The notes below the pieces were generated by a model. The model was not told the origin of the DNA. It did no database searches and was given only the letters and a program-made list of their open reading frames with translations. The position numbers were made by a program, and so were the translations under genes. This document shows, in pieces, positions 1 through 11,180 of a stretch of DNA of 64,000 nt; positions within the stretch are counted from its first letter, which is position 1; every line of letters begins with the position of its first letter. The stretch is from Cercophora sp. LCS_1 (lineage: Eukaryota > Ascomycota > Sordariomycetes > Sordariales > Lasiosphaeriaceae): positions 620,001-684,000 of the forward strand of contig JAPZLL010000011.1 in NCBI GenBank assembly GCA_036250225.1. Reading direction: 5' to 3'.

Positions 1-155
1 ACGGTAAACTTGCGGAGAACGCGATTCTCAAGCTGGGCTGGTGTAAAAAGCTCCTCGGCGTAGGCGGACTCGACTTCGTCAACCTGGGACGTCTTTGGCA
101 CGTTGTCGCCGCGGTTGAGGAATCCAGCGACGTCTTCGTCCGTCTTGAACATCAT
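1..155 (-). CDS. 5' end of an unidentified gene running off the left edge (possible MFS transporter N-terminus)
   Basis: From an ATG at 155-153 (tandem Met-Met) the minus strand is open to the window edge for 51 codons plus 2 nt. The peptide is polar and acidic at first, then has the segment AEELFTPAQLENRVLRKFTV. A charged N-terminus followed by an 'E-x-RV-L-R-K' segment is what precedes the first membrane helix in many fungal major-facilitator transporters of the allantoate-permease type, but no helix lies inside the window, so this is only a suggestion. Codon use is GC-rich and coding-like, and no stop occurs. The start could be further upstream across an intron. Confidence 0.45.
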   Translation of the reverse strand, partial: MMFKTDEDVAGFLNRGDNVPKTSQVDEVESAYAEELFTPAQLENRVLRKFT

Positions 156-1081
156 GTCGCTGTCTTGACCGATGATGATGGGACACTTTGGCGTCTCTCG
201 GTTGGGATCGCCAGCCTCTCACCATACTTTGGCGCTCCATGGCGCGGCACGTCTTTGCCGTTGTTCCATGGCGGAATGTGCGATGGCGCGTCGGAGGTCT
301 TCCGCCATTGTTTTTTGGCTGATCGAGTTTTACAGCCCCTGGATCAGGGAAGGAAGTGCTGTAGGGTAGAGATCAAGGATTGCAAAAGCAAAGTACCTTA
401 ATGTAGAAGAAAAGTATAAGCCTTGTAAGAAGCTGAATCTGATTTGCCTTGCAAATAAGTGGTCCTGGCAGCGGGGACTGGGTAGTTTCTAGCACCCGTC
501 TGCTGGATATCCGACGAAGTTTTCTGCGAGGTGCAAAGAAAAATGAAGCAACTTGAAAGCAAGGTCTTTTGACACAAAGCATGCTCGGCAGCCGCCACTA
601 ATACGCCACTGAGTCGAATTATCTCCACTCCATGTCAACCACGTATCTGTCTTCAGGATGGAACTTGCCTGGGTTCATTGGCCTCAGCACCAAAACGTTG
701 GGCTCCGCGAACTCTTTGTTAGATCGACATTGGGTTGTGAATGACCTGAATGGGAGTATGCTGGTATTGGTTCGACCCGAAGACTGATGTTTTGTTCTGA
801 GACGCAAAAGATAACGGCAGTGCAACAGAAAAAGTTGCGTTAGAAAATAAACGAGACAGTCCGTATCGCGTGGCCGTTCGATAACAAACTCTAGTCGAAC
901 CGGTAACCTCTCTGGTCTATAACCGCCCTAGGACTCTAACTTGCAGGCATCTTCGGGATCAGATACAAACGAGTTTAGGTTTGTGCCAATGGTTTGAAAT
1001 ATCCTCGTCCGCTTTCCCTCTGCGAAGGAAACGATGGCGTAACCACGACAAGTTGGATCGCAACACTTCCATTGACGTGTA
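156..1081. other. Intergenic, upstream of the left-edge gene
   Basis: About 0.9 kb with no convincing coding frame. It is less GC-rich than the genes and probably holds the promoter and leader of the minus-strand gene at the left edge. The only structure seen is the MITE-like element that starts at its right end. Confidence 0.5.
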
Positions 1082-1291
1082 CCGCTTTTTATTGTCCAAA
1101 TGGGAAACCAGCTGACGACGCCGTGGCTGGCGGTTGAGGCAGAACTAAGCCCTCCGCGTCAGATCTAGAGTTTAAACAGCTTGCGTTCTCCGCGGGATTG
1201 TGAACTGGTGTGGACTTTGAGGCGTGATTTTAGCCCAAAGCCCCGCCAGGGCGCTCGTAGCTGGTTTCCCATTTGGATAAAAAAAAAGCGG
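1082..1291. mobile_element. MITE-like non-autonomous DNA transposon with TA target duplication
   Basis: The left end (1082 rightwards) begins CCGCTTTTTATTG and the right end (1291 leftwards) reads CCGCTTTTTTTTTA; after a one-base gap both arms share the 19-base block TCCAAATGGGAAACCAGCT without mismatch. The similarity continues, with small gaps, through ACGA-CGCC and CTGGCGG, giving imperfect terminal inverted repeats of about 50 nt. The element is flanked by TA on both sides (1080-1081 and 1292-1293), the duplication expected for Tc1/mariner/pogo (Fot1/Pot2-like) elements. The 210-bp interior has no ORF, so it would need a transposase in trans. No second copy was noticed in the window. Confidence 0.75.
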
Positions 1292-3535
1292 TATTTGCGC
1301 ATGTCGGTATCCAATCCCCTATGAAGTTATATGAAGGCCATTCCTTCTTGAAAATATTGGCATTGATTTTCAGACAACCATGCTTGAGATCTATATCTGG
1401 CCCAAACGGTTGTGTGGATGAAAAATCAACCCTTCATTCTCAAAAATGGATTCGGCTCACCAGAAAAGGGACTCTTCATCATTTCAAGTGCTCCGAATTC
1501 TTCAGCTTCTGTCACCTCATTTCATGCAGTCAATCAGCCAGTCTATGTGACCGATGGATGTTGGTTCAAGAGGACACCCATACTTTAAACACAAGTCCTC
1601 GACGTGCACTTGAAAATTTCTAGAGCGGTTCCCTCCATTCTACCCTGATAAATAATAATTGGTGCAGGGGACCCCACATCTCTGCTTACGGACTCCTGGA
1701 AACCGGCTCTTACGTTGCCAAAGCGGCACATATATAGGGTGCAATTCGCAGATCGGGAGTGCCAAGTTCGGGCGGCATCTTTCAACGCTCACTCCCTAGG
1801 ATCCGGAACGTACCTCCGCTGCAACTCCTTGAAGCTGGGGGAAAAAGGACATAGTGGCTGGAGCCTCTGCCCCCAAGCTCCATATCACACTGCAACGAAC
1901 AACGAGCGACTAAAATGGCGCCAATGACCTGCTGGACGTTCTGTCCTACGAGGCCACCGTTCACCGTCTGCACCGCTCGGATGTCTCGGCCGGGCCCGAA
2001 TCAGGGTTCGGCGGTTTGGGTGCGGACCAAGAGCCGCATCACAGCCGGCTAAACTCCCCGCAATTCTGTGTTGGAGACAAATGAAGGTCCATTATTCTGC
2101 CGATATATGGTAACATTAGCATCCGATCGCTATTGGACATCTGCGGGCTCCCGCGGCTGGTCGCTTCCAAGGCCAAGGATTTGAATAATGTTCAACGTGC
2201 CATTCCAGCCGCGCCAGACGACAGCACCTCCACGGTTACGCCGCCTTGCCCCTGAGCCATCGTGTGTTGCCCGAAGGTCGGCTGCCTGCGTATACGCCGT
2301 GCAACAGCCGAGCGCCGAGGACGCGGGCATGGCCATGGTGGCCGACAGACAGCACCACAGCCGGGCTCCACTCGCAACAGCCAGCGGTGCGCCGTGGACG
2401 GAAAGAGCGCTCCAGCAGGACCCAAGACGGCGGAATTTTCTTTGCGCGCCATGCTGCAGAGGCTTCTAAAGAGCCTGATGTTCCTCACGGCTTGGGCATC
2501 TTGGCGATCACCTATGCATAACCGATGCGGAAAATCTGGGGTTTCCTGTTGGCGTTTGCCATGTCGTCCCCGACGGCGCTAGTCAACAAGCCGCGTGTGT
2601 GTCTGGGGAACCCTCGCGGATCGACCGCTATGAGCTCACTCCAAGTTTCATCAAGTCAGCCACTCAACCGCTTCCCCACACCACACGTGCCCCAACCCGA
2701 CCGGCACATGTCAAGAGACACGGCGTGATTTTTCCGAATTGAGTTTGCGAGGGCTGACGGGTACCGAGATTACCGTCAAACGTGCTTTTTGGCATGATGA
2801 GGCGAGCTGTCAACGGTATCTATCCCACCCGAACTGGCCAGTCGTCGGCGCAACGTCCGTTCGGCTGCGGGGAGGGAGGGCGCCTTGCCTCGAGGCTTGA
2901 GAGAGATGGAGATGGGAGGGGAAGGATACAGCTGTCCATAATGGCCAGGTTTCGCAACATGCACCGGTTCTAGCTGCCGTCGGCGGCACGAGGGGTTTGC
3001 TTGTCTCTCAATGTTTCCAGTGCGGCCGAGGAGGGAAGATCGGGAGACACCAATCTCGCCTCCTTGTCGTCCCTGGCATCTTGCATGCACACTCTATCCC
3101 ACCACGCCCACCTTGTGGCGTTCCTGGTTTTTTGCCTGGCACAAGCAGTGGCGACCCGCACCTGGTCCGGCCTCAACTTGACGGAGACGATGTGGAGTCC
3201 GCAAACGGAGACGGAGATAGCCCTTGGCCAGGACGGGCTGATTGCTCTTGCCATGAATTGGCTGTCTCGGTCCCTGCCGTGCGCCTCTTCTCTCCAACAT
3301 CTCAGTCAATATCACGTCTTGCGAGTAATTAAAGTTGGCTGGCGCCTTGGCTTTGCTCGTCCCGTCCAGACCAGAAACATAGATACTACAGCCGCTTCCC
3401 GCCTGCTACTCAGACGACGGCAGTCTTTACCTCGGCCACCGATAGTGTGTAGCCTACCTCGCGGCATGCTTTGGCTTTGACGTCCCCGTTTGGGTTTCGG
3501 GGGGCTTTTGTGCCCTTCAATACATCACAGCTTTC
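1292..3535. other. Long gene-poor interval
   Basis: About 2.2 kb without a supported gene. Short overlapping frames in all six phases around 2190-2580 and 2780-3480 have no recognisable motif, no consistent codon bias and no splice-supported extension. The right part is presumably the promoter and leader of the glycosyltransferase gene. Confidence 0.5.
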
Positions 3536-5230
3536 ATGGAGCTTTCGGATTGCGGCCACGGAGCTCCACGTTACGGCGCGAACCACGACCACGAACTCGG
3601 CGGCCTTCATGGCCAGAAAGCGGGCATGTACGCCCGGTGCCGGAGTGCTCTGCAGCGGACCCCCGTCTCCCGACGGCTCCTCCGCCGGCTCCCGATTCTG
3701 GTCGGCCTAGTCCTCGGCATCCTGATCTGGACCGGCACCAGTCTTCGCCATGGCTCACCACTCCTCCCCATTATCTTCGGACTCGATGGTCATGACAGGG
3801 ACAGCATCCCCTCTGAGGCCCTGATAGAACGCCCACATCTGCCCGGCACAGAGCGACTGACGTGGGAACCCGGCATGTGCAACGTCTCAGAGATAGAGTT
3901 TCTGCGACGTCCACAGCTTGGGCTCACCAGCAACATCATCTACAGCCGGCGCTGCATCAAGACCGCCCGGGGCAATCCCTCACCCCGCGACACCATAACC
4001 AACATCACCACCCCGCTCATCACCACCTCCACCCCCGTCAACCTCACCTCCTGCTCCAGCATCTCCCTCCCTCCATGCGAACCCATCACGCTCCATGTCC
4101 CCTCGCCCTACCCCGGCCAACAATACCGCCACCTCCTCTTCGGCGTCGCAACAACCTACGACCGCCTGAACGACTCCCTGCCCGAATTTTCCCACTGGCT
4201 CTCGGGCACCGGCGCCCGCCTCCTCGCCATTGTAGCGGACGCAACCCCAACCACCAACCTGTCAGCGCTCACCCGCTTGTACCAATCCCACTCGATCAAC
4301 GCAACCTTCATCCCTCCCACCATCCAGGAGCGCATCAACCGGCCCTCCGAAACCGGCACGGGGCCTATCCCCATCGAGCACCATCACTTCCTGCTCGTGC
4401 GGGCTCTCCACGGCCTCGTCGAGCCCGGCACAACCCATTGGCTCTCCATCATCGACGACGACACCTTCTTCCCCTCCCTCTCGCCGCTCTCGGCCGTCCT
4501 GGCCACCTACAACCACACCCTCCCGCTCTGGCTGGGCGCCCTCTCGGACGACTTCAACTCGGTCCGCTCCTGGGGCTACATGGCCTTTGGCGGCGCGGGC
4601 GTCTTCCTCTCCCCGCCGCTGGCCGAGGCCGTCGCCACGCACAGCGAACAGTGCATCCGCGAGACCACCACGCACACAGGTGACGGACTGCTGCGCGACT
4701 GCGTCTACACGCACACGCGCACCCAGCTCACGCTGGTGCCGGGCCTCTACCAGCACGATTTCCGCGGCGACCCCTCGGGCTTCTTCGAGAGCGGCGTCAG
4801 CCCCCTGTCGCTGCACCACTGGAAGTCGTGGTACAAAGCGCCCGTGTCCGCCATCGCGCGCGTAGCGACGCGCGTGTGTGGTGATTGCATGCTGCAGCGG
4901 TGGCGGTTCGGGAACGACACCATCCTGGCTAACGGGTACAGCGTTGCGGTTTACAACCCCAAGGTGCTCCAGGGGCTCGACTTGGAAAGAGTCGAGGGAA
5001 CGTGGTCGCATGCGACGCGGGACTACGACCCCATGTACGGGCTGCTGCGAGACAAGGTGAGCAGGGAGGACAAGAAGAGCTACGTGCTCAGGGACTCTGT
5101 TGTTCAGGTCGGGCTCGACGGGAACGAGGTCTTTCGACAGGTGTACGTGTACCGGGCGGACGAGGCGGCGTACGACCAGGAGACACCGTCCGGCATTGAC
5201 GAGGTCGTTGAGCTGGTTTGGGAGCTATGA
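3536..5230 (+). CDS. DUF604/Fringe-like (GT31-type) glycosyltransferase, type II membrane protein
   Basis: Single open frame of 564 residues. A short basic cytoplasmic tail is followed by one hydrophobic segment (about residues 52-69), then a luminal domain rich in N-x-S/T sequons. The core has the family pattern: a GVATTYDRL strand start, a SHWLSGTGARLLAIVAD block, and the acidic metal/nucleotide-sugar motif IIDDDTFF (DDD at 307-309), followed by WLGALSDD and GGAGVFLS, typical of DUF604 proteins of fungi and plants related to beta-1,3-glycosyltransferases. Expected site is the Golgi; acceptor and sugar cannot be read. The Met at 3626 (codon 31), nearer the membrane anchor, is an alternative start and arguably better; 3536 gives the longest frame. 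No intron is needed. Confidence 0.85.
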   Translation: MELSDCGHGAPRYGANHDHELGGLHGQKAGMYARCRSALQRTPVSRRLLRRLPILVGLVLGILIWTGTSLRHGSPLLPIIFGLDGHDRDSIPSEALIERPHLPGTERLTWEPGMCNVSEIEFLRRPQLGLTSNIIYSRRCIKTARGNPSPRDTITNITTPLITTSTPVNLTSCSSISLPPCEPITLHVPSPYPGQQYRHLLFGVATTYDRLNDSLPEFSHWLSGTGARLLAIVADATPTTNLSALTRLYQSHSINATFIPPTIQERINRPSETGTGPIPIEHHHFLLVRALHGLVEPGTTHWLSIIDDDTFFPSLSPLSAVLATYNHTLPLWLGALSDDFNSVRSWGYMAFGGAGVFLSPPLAEAVATHSEQCIRETTTHTGDGLLRDCVYTHTRTQLTLVPGLYQHDFRGDPSGFFESGVSPLSLHHWKSWYKAPVSAIARVATRVCGDCMLQRWRFGNDTILANGYSVAVYNPKVLQGLDLERVEGTWSHATRDYDPMYGLLRDKVSREDKKSYVLRDSVVQVGLDGNEVFRQVYVYRADEAAYDQETPSGIDEVVELVWEL

Positions 5231-5849
5231 GAACATCAGCGGCCGACAGACGGGCTGCAGTTTGGAAATAACCGCCATGACAGAGCACATTAGTTTTTGG
5301 CATCTTGAACGAACGCATAGGAAATCACGGACTTTATGTTGGCATGTTTATGATTAGGTAGATAACTTTTTCCATCTACTATCCATCATCACACCGGGCA
5401 AACCAAAATCTTCACCGAACCTTCTCTTTCATCAACTGTATACAATCCATCCCAAATATCCCCCAGTGACCACTCCAATGGTCGCACTAGGGAATCATCA
5501 GACCAGAAGATTAAGTAATACACAATACGTCAAAACTCGAACCCGAGTGACTAACGGCTTCGCAAAAAAGGAGAAAATAGGCCAATCCCAAAAAAGGTCA
5601 TCACATGGAATCCACGTCCCAGTAAAAAAAACGCAACAAGTTGCTGCGGGAATAGATCGTAAAAAACGCCGGCCTCCAGGGTGTTCCGAATGTACTTATC
5701 CCCAAATGTGCCTATATATATATCCTGTACGGTAGTATGTTCGTTCATAACGGCGTCGGGGTCCATTCCCTGAGGATTGTCCCTCCTCGTGTATGTGTGT
5801 TGGGTGTGGATCTTGCCAGTCGTCTAGGCATGCACCAGTGTTGATGCCC
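5231..5849. other. Convergent 3' flanks
   Basis: About 0.6 kb between the ends of the plus-strand glycosyltransferase and the minus-strand TBC gene. AT-richer than the genes, with a short TA repeat near 5715. It should hold the two 3' UTRs and polyadenylation signals; no coding frame is supported. Confidence 0.5.
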
Positions 5850-8131
5850 TTACGCCTTGCCAGCCTCTCGAACGGCTTTCATCCAGCGTTCTTCCTCGCC
5901 TTGCTCGCCCACAACACGGTCAGCAACATTGTCGAGAATCTTCTTGACCTCGGCAACAGTGGTAGTGCTCATCAGCGACATCTCCTTCTGGAGGAGAAGT
6001 GCCACACCGGCACGGACTAAGACGGCATCTCCCTCAAAGACGTACACATCGAAGAGGCGGGCCGCTTGATCCAGGGCGAGATGTCGCGTGAACAAGCCGG
6101 TAAAGATATCAGCGAGGTAAGCATCCGTATTGTGGTCCTCAACCTTCACAAGGTGATCATGAAGGGGAACTGATTTATGGGCGAGAGTCTGAAGAAGCAG
6201 GTTGTATGCTGAGGATTTCGCCCCGGCATCAGAGGCGTAGAAGCTCAGTGGCAGTGAGCGGTTGAGAAGATTGGCGAGAGCGATGAAGGCGTCTGTGGGT
6301 GTTGGCAGGTTGATGAGAAGGAGAGCCGCAATGGTCTAGAATATGTTAGCACTGCCGCTGTGACCAAAAAAAAGTAACCACAAAGACTCACGTTGCAACC
6401 GGGCACATAGCCAATGTCGCTCCGGTACATTGCGTAGGCGCTCAGAATATCCACCAAGCTCTGGTGGAGAGGGCCACTGGCCTGGAAAATGCGGAGGTCG
6501 GGCCAGGTGTTGTCCTGGGCGTCCTTCCTGATGGCCTGGAACCAGGCTGCTGCGCGGGTCTCCTCAACACTCGCCTGGCCCGTCTTCGCTTTGGCCTCGG
6601 CGTCGTGGGCGCGGCCTAAAGCGGCCTGAAAAGAGGCCCCGGTGAGGCCGAGCTCGTTTCCAATTGCTTTGGTCCATACGGCTCCTCGGCTTCGGGGAGC
6701 AATGCCTCGCCACCACAAATCCCGCGTTCTGCGCTCGCGGATGGCCTCGTTCCACCGGGGGAGAATGTCACGTTCCCAGATCTGCATCAGGCTGTCGGCT
6801 GCAGTGTCCCGGCACTCGGAGCGAGCCCGCTTTGCGACTTCGCGGCGGCGATCCGCCTCCAAGCTGTGAGCCATCATCTTTTGATACTCCTTCAGGTGAC
6901 GACGTTCCTCTGCGGGGTCTTTTGGTGGGAGCCATGACGGGCGAGTTCGGGACAGAACCGCCTCCTTCTCCTTGGAGATCGGGAGGGGATCGATCATGAT
7001 ATTTGTCCGACGCAATGGTGGCAGCTCGGCTAGGGCAGACTTGACGCGAGGCTTGGTCTCAGGGTCTGACGACCTTCTTGTTGGCATGGACCCTGTGCTA
7101 GAGCGCTGTAACTTGACATCCAGCTCATTTGCGTGCTCCTCCAACTTTGCCGTCAACGCCTTGGCATCTGCGTTCAGCTCGGCCAAGGCCGCGTTCCAGC
7201 TCTTTGCCCTGCCAGCAACCGGGCTTGTTGCGTGACTCGATGGCACCGAGCCCATGGGTGAAAGAGCCGATTCCGACTTCCAAGTTGGAGAGCGAAGGGA
7301 TCCGCTGTCAGCTGCAACTGCTGGCGTGCCATTGCCTACGCTACGCACTCTTTCTTTGGGCTGACGCTCTGGAGAGGGTGCTTTTGAGCAAGGCTGGCTC
7401 TTGGCCCTCTCTTGGGGTGGCCTCGGCGAAATCGGGACGTTATCCAGAATAAGACCATCGGGAATATCGTCGCCATCGTCTTCGTCACACTCCATTTCTA
7501 GTTCAAGAGCGCTCTTTCTCCGTTCGCGACCTGACTGCCAGCTACTCCGCCGGGGCTTCATCATCAAATTCGGGTCTCTGGGAGACAGAGAAAGACCCGG
7601 GCTTGGACTTCGCTGTCGCCCTTGTATGCTCAGAGAGGGACGGCTGCGGAGGGAACGAGTTGGAGAAGGGTTTAGGTAGGGCTCAGGCAGGAGCCCCAAG
7701 CTTACAACCCTGCCATTGGCACTTCGGACTTGAGTCTGTAGGCTTGGAAATGCGGGGCGGTTTTTGGTGGTAAGGGGAGTAAAATCTCGCTTTGGGCGGT
7801 TGGTCGGAAGCTCTCGGGGCGGTGGGACTCGGGGTGTGGAATTCGAGGTGTGCCTCCTTGCGGACCGAAGGTCAGAGGAAAAGTTCGGGCTGTAAGGATT
7901 CGGAGCGGACTTGAGGTGTTGATCGTGAAGGTGACGGGGATCGATGTGCGTGTCGTCGTTGAGCCCAATGTCCTCAAAATGGTTGATGTCAGCGAGGACA
8001 CTGCCATCGTCGGAGCCGGTGGAACCGAAAGATGATTTGGAGGATCGCGATGATTTGGAGGAGCTCATGGCTGGCGGAGAGCCCGGGCTGGGCAATGGGA
8101 GGTTCTGAATGTGGCGCTCGTAGAGCATCAT
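5850..8131 (-). CDS. TBC (Rab-GAP-like) domain protein with disordered N-terminus
   Basis: Two exons: 8131-6392 and 6335-5850, with intron 6391-6336 (GTGAGT...CTAG, 56 nt), encoding 741 residues. The first ~440 residues are Ser/Pro/Arg-rich and low complexity with a short coiled-coil-like stretch. From about residue 455 a TBC domain follows (RDLWWRGIAPRSRGAVW, then IRKDAQDNTWPDL and SDIGYVPGCN, then helices ending KEMSL). TBC proteins normally accelerate GTP hydrolysis on Rab GTPases with an Arg finger (IxxDxxR) and a Gln finger (YxQ). Here the Arg position is Asn/Thr (near residue 541) and the Gln position is Pro (residue 577), so classic dual-finger catalysis is doubtful. The Met at codon 22 is an alternative start. 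The frame joins exactly across the intron. Confidence 0.88.
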
Positions 8132-10680
8132 CTTCGTCGCATGCTCTCAAGATCGATTATCCCTGGAAAGGCGCGAAGAGGAACCTGCCTCTGTTGTCGG
8201 TGGGTGAGCCCGTCGCGTCGTCCCCGGCAGACCCGTTGAATGGTTTGCCCGATTCCCAGTCTTCCCGGGTTGAGTTGATGTGGAGAAGACGTTTGAGCAG
8301 CGGAAAGGGTTGCAGAGAGGCAGAGTCGGGAGTGATCGCTAGGCTGACAGGAGTTGGGATGGGTTGATGCAGAGGCAGCCCCTGATGCGAGGTGTAAGTG
8401 TCTCAGATGCCGCGCTTCTGGGGTCGAGCGGCGGCGGTTGGAACGAAACGTTAGGTTGCGGGGAATTGACGGCGCAACCGAAACAATTGAAGGTTTAAAA
8501 GACAAGGTATTATCAATGGGTGAATTAAGATTTGTACAGTTGAACGGTCGAGCGATTGACTGGTTGACAGGGCGTTGTCGTGCTTGCGCGTTCTGCGTGC
8601 GGACACCGGTGCAATGGCCCAACGTCGTGAAAAAGCGGCTTATCTTGCAGGAGGGCGGAGCGAATGTAGGATGTCCTCTCGGGACTCGGTCGGGGAAGTG
8701 CGAAAAAAGCGAACGAGTGACTGGTGAGCCGGTGACGGCGGTGTTTTGACTGATAGCGAGCGAAAAAAGCAGAAAAAAGCGTAAATGGCGATGGAATGGT
8801 GACCAAGGACTCTGGACGAGAGGAGCCGGTAAAAAAGAGTCAGGAGGAGATCAAATGACGGAGGAAGCTAACGAGGGCGCGGTAAATTACGCGAAAGGGG
8901 GTCCAGCAAGCGAAGCTAAAAACAGGGCGAAGTCACCAAAAAAGCCGAGTGCTGCTGGAAGGTGCCCGACTCTGTAACTCTTGGGTCCCCGGTTGACGAG
9001 ATAACGCAATGGGATGCAAAGATGAGAGGGCAACGAAAGTCGTGAACTCATTCCACAGACATTTGCCCGCAAGGCCACAGGCGGAGGCAGTCCGGGTTGA
9101 TATTGGGATTTATGCCACAAAAGTTGGAAGGCAAGCCCGCCCCCTGCATTCCACAACAACCAAGGCCTTCTTTCACACAACCGCCTGCAGCGATCGACAG
9201 CACCCATCGGATTGCAGGTCGAAGGATGGCAGACCTGCACGCTATCCAAGACAGCGGTCAAGAAAATGGGACGGGGCCTGACGAGCTGTGGTGACGGCCG
9301 TCGAGCTTATCTAGCTTCGCACCGGCCGGCGTCCACTGCCACTTGTCATGCAGCAACTCGCGATGCCGGCCTCGTTGTTGTGGTTGACAGCCCAGGTCAC
9401 GGCCACGGTCACCGCGGGGGCGTGGAGTTTGCCCGCGATCATGGGTCGTGGCCGAAAGCCAGCTCAGAGAGACCGGGTCGCCGACAATGCAGAATACCTT
9501 TGCCCGCACCAGATTCCTTGTGGTGGCAGAAACATGAAACGACGAGGCGATGGTGCGAAAACAAGGTGGCTGCAGCGCGGAAACCGCCAAGAAATGGTTG
9601 GTGGGGCGGCGGCATCGGGCTGCAAGTGAGATGGACGCAACCGCGCCGAAAAGCGTTGCCTGCGGATGTGGCGCGCCGGCTCGCGAGAGGGTGTGGCGGT
9701 CAGCCAAGGCCACCCATCGGACCGTGGCATTGGCTGACATCTCCCTTCAGCCAAAGTTGTGCATGAAGACCCCACCAATCACAGCTGGGCCTGGATTAAT
9801 GACGGGAAATTGGCATCAACTGTGGGCTGAATGGAGGGGATGGAGGGGTCAAGTCTCCATCGCGAGAAAATCTTGATTGCGGGACTTGAATTCAAGCAAG
9901 CTGAGTGAGCGCTTTGCGATTTGTTTCTGGAAGGCGCCGACGTCATCTCCTTTGTAACCCATCGGCCTTGCTTCATTCAGTTGGGCTTGAGCTCGGTTCT
10001 GTGCCGCCCCATATCAACGACTGCTTGGAGTCAAGAACCGCCAGGGCTGTTGCCGACTGAAACATCAACCGTCCATGCTGTTTGGCAGACTCACCTTGCT
10101 CACCGAAGGAGCCCTTATATTGTCCCCCGCAAGACCACTGAAGGAAGAGGTAGCCCTGAGCCGGCAGTTACACCCGTCGGACAACTTGGCCCAACGACAT
10201 TGCGAGAGTGTGCAGACTCAAAGCCCCCACGTAGCCCCGGGAGCAACCACCGCCATTCGTCCATAGATATCCTCGTGTTCACTGTTATTCAAGATCGCAA
10301 ACTCCGAACTCCAAGACTCAATGACGAGGCAGACACGACCTGCCTTGAACCGGTGACCTCTCTGTACCAGAAGATAAAACCCGTCCACGTCGTTGTTCCA
10401 CGCCAGGGGCCTCCTGTACTTTGCAATAATCCGGATCCACGACGCCGGGCCGTTTTGTCTGGGCTCGACTTCCTCGTCCTACTTGCCGGAATAGCATCAT
10501 CTGACATCGGACAGAATAGACCCAACCGCGCTCCCGTCCAACCCCAGGGCAGCTTGCCCACCTATAAAACTTATTTACCGATATCAAACCCATTACTCTT
10601 CGACCTTTCGTTTCTGCGAGATATAGATATATGCAAATAAAGGTCAAGTCCCATCTCGTTATATCCTCAACACCGTCAAA
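8132..10680. other. Divergent intergenic between the TBC gene and the CVNH gene
   Basis: About 2.5 kb. The left part is the GC-rich promoter and leader of the TBC gene; the right end holds the CVNH promoter. Open frames here (for example near 9250-9750 and 9921-10640) overlap on both strands and show no domain, signal or splice support, so no gene is called. Confidence 0.5.
10563..10569 (+). promoter_or_regulatory. TATA box of the CVNH gene
   Basis: TATAAAA lies 112 bases before the ATG at 10681, in a pyrimidine-rich leader, a usual position for a strong, regulated fungal gene. Confidence 0.5.
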
Positions 10681-11180
10681 ATGCCTGCCTTCTTCCTTCT
10701 CATCCTCGGCCTCCTTGCCTCCACCTTGGCGCAAACGCCTCCCCAAACCCCGTCTCTCACCATCGCCCAGTCTTGCACCAACATTACCCTAACCGGCAAC
10801 TCCTTCCTCTCGGCCACCTGTCTCACAACTACCAACTTGCAAGCCGAGAACGAGCTTGACCTGAACTTGTGCGTCGGAATTGACTACGGCACCCTCGGAC
10901 TCACGTGGAGCGTCTATGGCAAATACACCGTCTACTGTGGCGGCTGCGCCCTCGAGGCAAAGGGGAACCCTACGAGCCACTGGCTCACCTGCTCCTGTCG
11001 TTCGATCGGGAACCCCAACCAGGCGGCTGTTACCTCGTCTCTCAAGCTTGGTGAGTTTACTCCAACAGATAGGAGAACAAAGGAGCGAGGGCTAACGATG
11101 GGATGATAGATGATGGCATGAGCAACAGGAATGGGACACTGACGTGCAACTCTTGGGTGGTTCAAGAGCCCGGTGTGTGA
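10681..11180 (+). CDS. Small secreted CVNH (cyanovirin-N homology) lectin
   Basis: Two exons, 10681-11050 and 11110-11180, with a 59-nt intron (GTGAGT...GATAG), encoding 146 residues. An N-terminal signal peptide (FFLLILGLLASTLAQ) precedes a Cys-containing domain: SCTNITLTGNSFLSATC, LDLNLCVGIDYG, a second half with LTCSCRS, and DDGMSNRNGTLTC, the C-terminal signature of the CVNH fold. CVNH proteins bind mannose-type glycans and are taken to act in carbohydrate recognition. The intron sits just before the final DDG...LTC block, and splicing is required for that signature. Many fungal CVNH proteins are cytosolic; this one is predicted secreted. It stands alone with long flanks and its own TATA box. 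Confidence 0.85.

Noticed and set aside
4262..5011. 249-codon minus-strand frame inside the glycosyltransferase gene
   Set aside because: A shadow of the GC-rich third positions; the plus strand has the DUF604 motifs.
9921..10640. 239-codon plus-strand frame
   Set aside because: No recognisable motif, ends in the CVNH core promoter and overlaps its TATA box.
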